From: Gemmatimonadales bacterium
GTDB taxonomy: Bacteria > Gemmatimonadota > Gemmatimonadetes > Gemmatimonadales > GWC2-71-9
Assembly (NCBI GenBank): GCA_013813675.1
Contig: JACCRH010000130.1
Span: forward strand, 1 to 5,533
Reading direction: 5' to 3'
DNA length: 5,533 nt
Shown here one piece after another: positions 1-5,249 of this stretch. Position numbers and translations under genes: made by a program. The notes beneath the pieces are model-generated. The model made no database searches. It was given only the letters and a program-made list of their open reading frames with translations, and was not told the DNA's origin. Numbering within the stretch: position 1 is the stretch's first letter; every line of letters starts with the position of its first letter.

Positions 1-759
1 GGTGTACTCCGCGCCGCCGGCCCGGGTCTGCACCGCGATGATGCCGGACTGCGCGTTGCCGAATTCCGCCGAGGACGAGCCGGTGGTCACCGAAGCCTCT
101 TCCAGCGCGTTGGTGCCGACCGCGATCGCGGTGCCCGCCGACGTCGCAAAGCCGAAGCCTCGGAAGCCCGGCGACACCGGCACGCCGTCCACGTAGGTGA
201 CCGCCTCGTCGGTGCGGCCGCCGCGGATCGAGATCGTGTTAGCTGTCGGGCTGGCAACCACGCCGGGCATAAGAGCGAGCACGCTGTTCAGGCGGTCCAC
301 CGGCAAGTTGTCGGTGAACACGCCGTCGATGCGCTGCTTCGAGGTGACCTCGTCGCGTGGCACCAGCGGCTGAGTCTGGGTGACGACCGTGATCTCCTGG
401 ATCTCGACCGGGGTCTGCTCCAACTGAACGTCGACCGTCCCGGTCTGCCCGCCGAGCACCTTGACGCCGTCCACCTGGGTCGACTTGTACCCGATGAACG
501 TGGCGCGCACCGAGATGGTCCCCGCCAGCACGTTGTTGATGAAGTAGTATCCCTGCGGATTGGTCTGGGCGTTGAACGCGGTTCCGACGATGACCAGCTG
601 AGCATTGGCGATGGGTGCGCCGGCCTGATCGCGGACTCGACCTTCGATCTTACCAGTCCCCTGGGCGAGGAGCGACGACGCTCCGGCCCCCAGCGAGACT
701 GCCACGAGCGCGAGAATCCGCGCAGCGCGGCCGAAGGCGCTGACATGGCTTACCTTCAT
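1..759 (-). CDS. TonB-dependent outer-membrane receptor, N-terminal 253 residues (3' end outside window)
   Basis: The minus frame is open from ATG at 759 to the window edge, so only the N-terminal 253 residues are present; such receptors usually run to 900-1100 residues. Residues 1-32 form a signal peptide: basic start, hydrophobic core near 15-31, likely cleavage between LLA and QG. Residues 36-115 look like a carboxypeptidase-regulatory (CarboxypepD_reg) beta-sandwich, with GKIEGRVRDQAGAPIANAQL at the start and NPQGYYFINNVLAG inside. A TonB-box-like stretch (EITVV, about 122-126) and the start of the plug domain follow, including IRGGRTDEAVTYVDGVPV at 178-195. The protein would sit in the outer membrane and import a ligand using TonB/ExbBD energy; the substrate cannot be told. 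The start is well supported by a GGAGGA ribosome site. The family is secure, the ligand unknown. Confidence 0.93.
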   Translation of the reverse strand, partial: MKVSHVSAFGRAARILALVAVSLGAGASSLLAQGTGKIEGRVRDQAGAPIANAQLVIVGTAFNAQTNPQGYYFINNVLAGTISVRATFIGYKSTQVDGVKVLGGQTGTVDVQLEQTPVEIQEITVVTQTQPLVPRDEVTSKQRIDGVFTDNLPVDRLNSVLALMPGVVASPTANTISIRGGRTDEAVTYVDGVPVSPGFRGFGFATSAGTAIAVGTNALEEASVTTGSSSAEFGNAQSGIIAVQTRAGGAEYT

Positions 760-766
760 GTGTTCG

Positions 767-772
767 TCCTCC
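767..772 (-). promoter_or_regulatory. Ribosome binding site of the TonB-dependent receptor
   Basis: The minus strand reads GGAGGA seven bases before the ATG at 759. It is the strongest Shine-Dalgarno match in the window and fixes this start. Confidence 0.85.
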
Positions 773-827
773 AGAGGCGTGAACCTACCGGTACCAGCGA
801 CGTGAACGGGAGCGCGTGCGCCTCCCT

Positions 828-844
828 CGGGGCTCAGTGCCCCG
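828..844. repeat. Small hairpin in the receptor leader
   Basis: CGGGGC at 828-833 pairs perfectly with GCCCCG at 839-844 across a five-base loop, giving a six-base-pair GC stem. It lies about 70 bases upstream of the receptor start, inside the predicted untranslated leader. It could shape the leader RNA or simply reflect high GC. Confidence 0.4.
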
Positions 845-848
845 CCTT

Positions 849-898
849 GGGATGTGACTGCAGTGGGATGTTCATGGGCATCGATGGGACAGGGATGT
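849..898. repeat. Three copies of the heptamer GGGATGT in the receptor leader
   Basis: GGGATGT occurs at 849-855, 865-871 and 892-898, which reads ACATCCC on the receptor's sense strand. All three fall within 50 bases of untranslated leader and share one orientation. Spacing is 16 and 27 bases. A protein or small-RNA contact site is possible; chance is not excluded. Confidence 0.4.
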
Positions 899-923
899 CC
901 GATGCGACACTAGCGACAAGAGT

Positions 924-940
924 CGACCGCGGCCCGGTCG
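924..940. repeat. Hairpin near the predicted transcription start of the receptor gene
   Basis: CGACCG at 924-929 pairs with CGGTCG at 935-940 across a five-base loop. It sits just downstream of the predicted -10 element for the minus-strand promoter. It would therefore form the 5' end of the mRNA or an operator close to the start site. Confidence 0.35.
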
Positions 941-947
941 GCTGCCT

Positions 948-976
948 AATATGGATCGCGCAAAAACCAGTGTCAA
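948..976 (-). promoter_or_regulatory. Housekeeping-type promoter of the TonB receptor gene
   Basis: Read on the minus strand, a perfect -35 TTGACA (976 to 971) is followed by a 17-base spacer and CATATT (953 to 948), which matches the -10 consensus at four of six positions. Transcription would start near 941, giving a leader of about 180 bases before the ATG at 759. It lies in an AT-richer patch of the intergenic region. No equally good match was seen nearby on either strand. Confidence 0.6.
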
Positions 977-981
977 GCAAA

Positions 982-998
982 CGTCGCCCTTGGCGACG
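982..998. promoter_or_regulatory. Perfect palindrome abutting the receptor -35 element
   Basis: CGTCGCC (982-988) and GGCGACG (992-998) are perfect inverted copies around CTT. The palindrome ends five bases upstream of the -35 box of the minus-strand promoter, where an activator or repressor dimer could bind. No T-tract follows on either strand, and the nearest upstream gene ends about 165 bases away, so a terminator role is less likely. Confidence 0.4.
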
Positions 999-1163
999 CC
1001 TCCCCACGCTTCATGTAACTCTCTGAAACCAAAACGGTTGCCCGATGAAACGCCGCGCGGGTCAGCGGCAGTGGTATCGTTGTCGACGGGAACCAGCGGG
1101 AGAACGTCGCCGCGATGTTAATGGGGAGAGTGGCGGCGAGTCAAGAGACGCGCGAGTCGAAAG

Positions 1164-1793
1164 TCACTCGTAGATCTCCGCCGCCGCGCTCCGCCAGACG
1201 CAGGCGTCGTCGCCCCGCGCCCGGCAGCGCTCGTGCAGCATGGCCCCCTCGAACCCGGTGAGCCGGCGGAGCAGCTCGCCGTACGCCGCGCCGTAGAAGT
1301 CGCACGCCGAGCCGTCGGGCAGGGCCTTGAAGGAGAGCGGCTCCGCCATGCGAACCTGCACGCCCTCGGGCGCGGGGCGGAGCTCGCCGCCGAACGCCCG
1401 TCGTGCCAGATGGGTCGCGGAGCGCTGCGCCAGCCGTCGGGTCAGCCCGCCCGCGGCCACCCGCGTCAAGGTCCACGCCGGCCGCGCGTGCACTCGGCTG
1501 GCATAGCGCGCCGCCCGCCGGCCCGCGTCGGCGAAGACCAGCGAGGCGTCGGCCCGGCGGCCCACCAGCCGGAGCACCGAGACCGCCTCGTCCGCGTCCA
1601 CCGCGCCGTCCCGCTCGGCGGTGTGCCGGTACCGCTGGATCTGCGCCGCTACCGTCCGGCTCAGCCCCAGACGGCGCACCGCGATCTCCTCCGCGAGCTC
1701 GTCCAGCCCGTCCTCGACCGGGGTGTCGAGATTGCGCATGGCCTCGAGCAGGCTGAGCGGAATCAGCGCGGGGACGGCGGGTGGCGTGGTCAC
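1164..1793 (-). CDS. V4R-like (4-vinyl reductase / small-ligand binding) domain protein, 209 aa
   Basis: The C-terminal part (about 160-201) carries the V4R pattern: C164 and FYGAAYGELLRRLTG, followed by HERCRARGDDACVW with C190 and C198. This resembles the V4R ending in which E..C...G...C closes the fold, as in BchJ-like and hydrocarbon-sensing proteins. V4R domains bind small hydrophobic or metal-linked ligands and often act as sensors. The N-terminal 130 residues are helical, rich in Arg and Ala, and not recognised; there is no signal peptide or membrane segment, so the protein is probably cytoplasmic. The start is GTG at 1793 with no clear ribosome site; an in-frame stop lies just upstream, and the next start is Met19. 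It is divergent from the sigma-factor gene, with 84 bases between the starts. Family assignment is moderate; function is unknown. Confidence 0.7.
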   Translation of the reverse strand: MTTPPAVPALIPLSLLEAMRNLDTPVEDGLDELAEEIAVRRLGLSRTVAAQIQRYRHTAERDGAVDADEAVSVLRLVGRRADASLVFADAGRRAARYASRVHARPAWTLTRVAAGGLTRRLAQRSATHLARRAFGGELRPAPEGVQVRMAEPLSFKALPDGSACDFYGAAYGELLRRLTGFEGAMLHERCRARGDDACVWRSAAAEIYE

Positions 1794-1805
1794 GGATGGT
1801 CGGCG

Positions 1806-1834
1806 GGAACTTAGTCAGGCCCCAAACTGCTAAC
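1806..1834 (+). promoter_or_regulatory. ECF-type promoter upstream of the sigma/anti-sigma genes
   Basis: GGAACTT at 1806-1812 is a typical ECF -35 element, followed after 16 bases by GCTAAC at 1829-1834. Measured as GGAAC plus 18 bases, the next triplet is GCT, close to the GTT of Streptomyces SigR promoters. The predicted start near 1840 leaves a leader of about 38 bases before the ATG at 1878. Position and type suggest that the sigma factor drives its own operon. This is a sequence match by eye only. Confidence 0.5.
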
Positions 1835-1877
1835 CAGGGGTCCTTGCGTCAGGGTGGAGGCCCCGGAACATTGCCAC

Positions 1878-2453
1878 ATGGCCGAGCCCTCCACCGCTTC
1901 CGTCCGCTCCTTCGATGACGAGGCCCTCCCGCATCTCGATGCGCTCTACCGGGTGGCGCTGAGGCTCACGGGCGATCCGGCGCAGGCCGAGGACCTGGTG
2001 CAGGACACGATGCTCAAGGCCTACCGCTCGTGGCGGCAGTATCGCGCCGGCACGAACGCCAAGGGCTGGCTCCTAACCATCCTCCGCAACACGTTCATCA
2101 ACTCCTACCGGCGCCGGAAGCTGGAGCCGGTGGCGATGGACCTGGAGGCCATCGAGCCTCACGCGCTGTACCGCGCGGTGGAGACGGCCGATCCGGAGGG
2201 AAACTTCTTCGGCCAGTTGGTCGACGAAAAGGTGCTCGAGGCGGTGGACGCGCTTCCCACCGACTTCCGCGAGGTGCTGGTCCTGAGCGACATGGAGGGG
2301 CTGCCGTATGCCGAGATCGCCGACACGCTGGGAGTGCCCGTGGGCACCGTGAAGTCGCGCCTGTTCCGGGCGCGGCGGCTGCTGCAGGCCCAGCTCTACG
2401 CGTATGCCGTCGAAATGGGCTACATCAAGCCGAGGGAACCTCAGGATGGATGA
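1878..2453 (+). CDS. ECF RNA polymerase sigma factor, SigR type (191 aa)
   Basis: Region 2 spans about residues 18-80, with DLVQDTMLKAYRSW (39-52) for core-polymerase and -10 contact. It ends in GTNAKGWLLTILRNTFINSY (58-77), a block I associate with the SigR (ECF12) group. Region 4 spans about 125-173, with LPYAEIADTLGVPVGTVKSR (142-161) as the helix-turn-helix that reads the -35 element. Length is normal for an ECF factor. The ATG at 1878 is preferred because homology begins soon after it; a GTG at 1854 would add eight residues, and neither has a well-placed ribosome site. The next gene overlaps by eight bases and encodes an RsrA-like anti-sigma factor. In Streptomyces, SigR controls the thiol-oxidative stress response; the same role here is inferred. 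An ECF-like promoter upstream suggests autoregulation. Confidence 0.95.
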   Translation: MAEPSTASVRSFDDEALPHLDALYRVALRLTGDPAQAEDLVQDTMLKAYRSWRQYRAGTNAKGWLLTILRNTFINSYRRRKLEPVAMDLEAIEPHALYRAVETADPEGNFFGQLVDEKVLEAVDALPTDFREVLVLSDMEGLPYAEIADTLGVPVGTVKSRLFRARRLLQAQLYAYAVEMGYIKPREPQDG

Positions 2454-2694
2454 GTCGATGGACTGCGGAGAAGCGGAGGCACGGCTTCAGGACTATCTGA
2501 AGCGCGAGCTCACTCCGGAGCTCGCCGCCGAAGTCAGGGACCATCTGGTACGCTGCCGCGGGTGCTTCGGCCACGCGCAGTTCGAGGAGACCCTCCTCCA
2601 GTTGCTGGAGGCGCGGGCGCGGCGGGAGACCTGCCCCGGCGCCTTGCGCGAACGGATCTGCGCCCTGCTTCGCGCCGAGGCGGACCAGAACTGA
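2446..2694 (+). CDS. RsrA-like zinc-binding anti-sigma factor (82 aa)
   Basis: This small soluble protein has one zf-HC2/ZAS domain. Cys7, His33, Cys37 and Cys40 give C-x25-H-x3-C-x2-C. That is the same spacing as the zinc ligands of Streptomyces RsrA (Cys11, His37, Cys41, Cys44), from my knowledge of that protein. In RsrA, oxidation forms a disulfide between the first and last of these cysteines, ejects zinc and frees SigR. All residues for that switch are present, plus Cys63 and Cys72. There is no membrane segment, unlike many anti-sigma factors, so it would sense cytoplasmic redox state. Start ATG 2446 has GAGGGA eight bases upstream and overlaps the sigma gene by eight bases; ATG 2458 is an alternative that still keeps Cys7. 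Its partner is surely the adjacent sigma factor. Confidence 0.9.
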   Translation: MDESMDCGEAEARLQDYLKRELTPELAAEVRDHLVRCRGCFGHAQFEETLLQLLEARARRETCPGALRERICALLRAEADQN

Positions 2695-3482
2695 GCCCGG
2701 TCGCCCTGCCGGTCGCGGCGGCCGTGTCCGCCGTGGTGGCGCTGGTGGCGTACCGGCTGGCGACCCTCACCCGATCGGGCGCCGTGGCGGCCTGGCTGGT
2801 GGGGACGATGGTGCTGCACGGCACCGGGTGGGAGGGCGGCGGAATTCTCGCCGCCTTCTTCGTGTCCAGCAGCCTGGTCTCCCTCGGGGCGGCGGCGCCG
2901 GCGGGACTCGACCCCAAGGGCGGCCGGCGCGACCACCGACAGGTCTTGGCCAACGGTGGGATCGCCGCCGCCGCCGCGCTCTTCGGCCTCCACGATCCCC
3001 AGCTCGGCATCTGGCTGGTGACGTCGGCGCTCGCGGCCGCGGCGGCGGACACCTGGGCCACCTCGTTCGGCGCCCGAAGCGAGGCGCCCCCCCGCCTGAT
3101 CCTGGGCGGAAGGGTGGTGCCACCGGGAACCAGCGGAGGGATCACCGCGCTCGGCTCCGCGGGGGGAGCCGCGGGCGCATCGTTGGTCGCGGCCGCCGGG
3201 GCGATCGCCGGGGACATGCCCGTGCTGCTGCCGGCCGCGGCCTTGGTAGGTTTCGGTGGGATGGTGCTCGACTCCGTGCTCGGCGCCGGGCTGCAGGGGC
3301 GGTTTCGCTGCACGCAGTGCGGGGAGCGGAGCGAATGGCGCCGGCACCGCTGCGGAAGACCGACGGCCCACGAGGGAGGCCTCGCATGGCTGGACAACGA
3401 TGGGGTGAATCTGACCGCCGCGGTAGGCGCCGCCGGCGTGGCGTATGCTGCCTGGCTCTGGCTCAGCCCAATGTCACCCTGA
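2691..3482 (+). CDS. DUF92 integral membrane protein, VTE6/phytyl-phosphate-kinase family (263 aa from a proposed CTG start)
   Basis: Family marks appear in order (numbered from CTG 2691): LATLTRSGAVAAWLVG (23-38), DPKGGRRDHRQVLANGG (74-90), ADTWATSFG (119-127), VVPPGTSGGITALG (142-155) and a C-terminal block with C207-x2-C210, H219-x-C221 and WLDNDGVN (233-240). Several hydrophobic stretches, about 4-24, 31-44, 50-70, 86-117 and 150-200, indicate a polytopic inner-membrane protein. DUF92 includes plant VTE6, which phosphorylates phytyl phosphate to phytyl diphosphate; bacterial members are mostly uncharacterised. No ATG, GTG or TTG lies between a GTG at 2562, deep inside the anti-sigma gene, and a GTG at 2724 inside the first hydrophobic segment. 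CTG 2691, forming CTGA with the preceding stop, fits the family best. The Glu usual after ADTWAT is Ser here. The last three residues and the stop come from the palindromic repeat. Confidence 0.85.
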   Translation: MSPVALPVAAAVSAVVALVAYRLATLTRSGAVAAWLVGTMVLHGTGWEGGGILAAFFVSSSLVSLGAAAPAGLDPKGGRRDHRQVLANGGIAAAAALFGLHDPQLGIWLVTSALAAAAADTWATSFGARSEAPPRLILGGRVVPPGTSGGITALGSAGGAAGASLVAAAGAIAGDMPVLLPAAALVGFGGMVLDSVLGAGLQGRFRCTQCGERSEWRRHRCGRPTAHEGGLAWLDNDGVNLTAAVGAAGVAYAAWLWLSPMSP

Positions 3483-3537
3483 GCGCAGCGAAGGGGCTGC
3501 AGCTTACATGGCCCCCTTCACTTCGTTCAGGGTGACA
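3472..3537. repeat. 66-base palindromic intergenic repeat (CHPERSEG type)
   Basis: The left arm 3472-3496 and right arm 3513-3537 are inverted copies matching at 22 of 25 positions, with a 16-base loop. The outer ends TGTCACCCTGA and TCAGGGTGACA are perfect. This resembles a scattered repeat that, when mistranslated, yields the peptide CHPERSEG seen in many spurious protein entries; that peptide is readable here in both strands. The left arm contains the stop codon of the DUF92 gene (3480-3482). The loop and right arm contain both candidate starts of the next gene. An RNA hairpin here could act as a processing or partial termination site between two operon genes. Confidence 0.85.
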
Positions 3538-4767
3538 AACCCCAGCGCCTCGCCTGACAACGTCCGGGCCGACGTCCTGGTGGTCGGCGGCGGCCCAGCG
3601 GGCAGCGCGACGGCGCTCCTGCTGGCAGCCGCGGGCCATTCCGTGGTGCTGGTGGACCGGGCGTCGTTTCCCCGAGACAAGGCCTGCTCCGAGTACATGA
3701 GCCCCGAGGCGGTGCGGATCCTCGACCGGCTCGGCGTGGTCGGAGCGCTGGAGGAGGCGGGAGCGGTGCCGCTGGCGGGAACCATGGTCACCGCGGCACG
3801 CGGCGCGCGACTGCACGGCCGCTTCGCGCTGGCCGGGCACCGGCCGTTCCGGGCCACCGGTCTCTCGATTTCCCGTCGGATCCTGGACCACCGTCTTCTG
3901 CTGGCGGCGCGCGAGGCCGGCGTGCGGGTGCTGGAGCGCACCGCGGTGGAGGCGCTGCTGCGCGACGGTGACGGCGTCGCCGGCGGGGTGATCCGGACGG
4001 CGGACGGCGGACGCGCCGCGATCGAAGCTCGGCTCACCATTGGCGCGGACGGGCTTCGTTCGGTGGTCGGCCGGCGGCTCGGGCGGCACCGACAGGGCGG
4101 TCTTCGGCGGGTCGCCTTCGTCGCGCACGTGGATCGAGTCGAGGGCATGGGAGACAGCGCGGAGATGTTCGTCGGCCGCCGGGGGTACCTGGGCCTCAAC
4201 CCGATCGGCAGCGGACGCACCAACGTGGCCCTGGTGGTTCCCGCCCGCCGAGCCGGAGCGGCGCGGGGACGGACTCGGGAGTTCTTCCTCGAGGCGCTCG
4301 CCGACTTTCCCGGGGTGAGCGAGCGGGTGGGCCGGGGCGGGATGGCGCGGGACATTCTCGCCACCGGGCCGTTCGCCGCGTGGTCGGGCCGGGTCGTGGC
4401 CGACGGCGCCGCCCTGGTGGGCGACGCGGCCGACTTCTTCGATCCCTTCACCGGTGAGGGGATCTACAGCGCGCTCCGCGGGGCGGAGCTGCTGGCGGAA
4501 ACCGCCGGCCCGGCGCTGGTGTGGCCCGGCCGGATCACCGCCGCGGCGCTCGCGCCCTACCGCCAAGCCCGCCGCCGGGCCTTCGGCGGCAAGTGGGCGG
4601 TGGAGCGGCTGATCGGCTATGGAATGAACTTCCCCGCCCTGTTCGATCACGCCGTCGGCCGGCTGGCCCGCCGCGGCCTGGCCCACACCCTGATCGGGGT
4701 CACGGCCGATTTCGTGCCGGCGCGCGCGGTGCTCAACCCGGTCTTTCTCGCCAGGATGCTGTTGTGA
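3508..4767 (+). CDS. FAD-dependent oxidoreductase, geranylgeranyl-reductase-like (419 aa)
   Basis: From ATG 3508, the FAD-binding Rossmann motif VVGGGPAGSATA lies at 25-36, the ribose-binding acid D50 is followed by RASFPRDKACSEYMSP (51-66), GADGLRSVVG is at 179-188 and LVGDAADFFDPFTGEGIYSA at 303-322. The last motif with DP.TGEGI is typical of geranylgeranyl reductases and related group A flavoenzymes. Such enzymes reduce prenyl double bonds or hydroxylate aromatic rings; which applies here is not visible. Length is normal and there is no signal peptide. ATG 3508 (AAGGGG 11 bases upstream) and GTG 3532 are both in frame; both lie in the palindromic repeat, and the first 20 residues are not conserved. 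The gene follows a DUF92 gene by 25 bases and overlaps a flavin reductase gene by four, suggesting reduced flavin may be supplied by that neighbour. Confidence 0.9.
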   Translation: MAPFTSFRVTNPSASPDNVRADVLVVGGGPAGSATALLLAAAGHSVVLVDRASFPRDKACSEYMSPEAVRILDRLGVVGALEEAGAVPLAGTMVTAARGARLHGRFALAGHRPFRATGLSISRRILDHRLLLAAREAGVRVLERTAVEALLRDGDGVAGGVIRTADGGRAAIEARLTIGADGLRSVVGRRLGRHRQGGLRRVAFVAHVDRVEGMGDSAEMFVGRRGYLGLNPIGSGRTNVALVVPARRAGAARGRTREFFLEALADFPGVSERVGRGGMARDILATGPFAAWSGRVVADGAALVGDAADFFDPFTGEGIYSALRGAELLAETAGPALVWPGRITAAALAPYRQARRRAFGGKWAVERLIGYGMNFPALFDHAVGRLARRGLAHTLIGVTADFVPARAVLNPVFLARMLL

Positions 4768-5249
4768 CCACCCCCACCGTCGTTGACCCCGCCCATTTCC
4801 GGGAGCTCATGGGGCGCTTCGCCACCGGCGTCACCGTGCTCACGGTGAACGGCCCCGCCGGCCGCGCGCTGGGCATGACGGCCAGCAGCCTGGCATCGGT
4901 TTCTCTGGTGCCGCCGCTGGTGTCGGTGTGCGTGGACCACGGGGCGGAGCTGCACGACGCGATCCTCGCCGCGCCGGTGTTCGTAGTCAACGTGCTGGAG
5001 AGCGGGCAGGAGGTGCTTTCCCGGCGCTTCGCCGACCCGCACGAGGACCGCTTCGAGGGCGTGGGCTATCACCGGAGCCCCGAGGGTCTGGTGCTGCTCG
5101 ACGGCGCGCTGGCGCATCTCGAGTGCGACCGTTTCGCCAGCCATCCGGCCGGCGACCACACTTTGATCATCGGGCGGGTGATCGGCGGATCCACTGGCGA
5201 GGGCCGGCCGCTGCTCTACTACCGCGGAGGATACGGCTCGCTGGAATGA
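4764..5249 (+). CDS. Flavin reductase family protein, FMN-binding split barrel (161 aa)
   Basis: The whole protein is one flavin-reductase-like domain (PF01613 type). Landmarks are FRELMGRFATGVTVLTV (12-28), GMTASSLASVSLVPPLVSV (37-55), FVVNVLESGQEVLSRRFA (73-90), GDHTLIIGRV (130-139) and PLLYYRGGYGSL (149-160). These match HpaC/ActVB-type reductases, which use NAD(P)H to make free reduced flavin for a partner oxygenase, and length is normal for the family. Some members are themselves oxidoreductases with bound FMN. The start is GTG 4764, whose GTGA overlaps the stop of the FAD oxidoreductase by four bases. This implies coupled translation and a shared pathway. The following methyltransferase start overlaps its stop as ATGA. 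Family is secure; the partner enzyme is inferred from position. Confidence 0.93.
   Translation: MTTPTVVDPAHFRELMGRFATGVTVLTVNGPAGRALGMTASSLASVSLVPPLVSVCVDHGAELHDAILAAPVFVVNVLESGQEVLSRRFADPHEDRFEGVGYHRSPEGLVLLDGALAHLECDRFASHPAGDHTLIIGRVIGGSTGEGRPLLYYRGGYGSLE

Larger units (their letters stand above)
760..1163. other. Intergenic region of 404 bases upstream of the TonB receptor gene
   Basis: I see no credible protein gene or tRNA here; the open frames present have no family resemblance. The part nearest the receptor gene (760 to about 941) is read as its leader, with a promoter at 948-976 and a palindrome at 982-998. The part from 999 to 1163 lies just downstream of the V4R-like gene. It holds only weak inverted repeats, such as TCGCCGC at 1107-1113 with GCGGCGA at 1133-1139, and no T-tract. 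I therefore cannot name a terminator for that gene. Confidence 0.7.

Noticed and set aside
760..945. Cobalamin or other known riboswitch in the receptor leader
   Set aside because: I could not find a B12-box or the core of another class; only short unrelated stems and repeats are visible.
745..1026. Open reading frame on the plus strand in the intergenic region
   Set aside because: It runs through the receptor promoter and leader, shows no family resemblance and has no ribosome site.
1088..1119. GGGAAC followed by GTT as a second ECF promoter
   Set aside because: The gap between the two blocks is about 23 bases, too long, and no gene follows on that strand.
1107..1139. Terminator after the V4R-like gene
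   Set aside because: The stem is only seven base pairs with a 19-base loop, and no T-tract follows on the minus strand.
1233..1814. Long plus-strand open frame opposite the V4R-like gene
   Set aside because: It is low-complexity Arg/Ala/Pro/Gly sequence typical of the antisense of GC-rich coding DNA. The minus-strand protein has recognisable conserved motifs.
3463..4686. Long minus-strand open frame opposite the FAD oxidoreductase
   Set aside because: The plus strand carries all FAD-binding motifs. The minus frame reads the palindromic repeat as CHPERSEG and has no family features.
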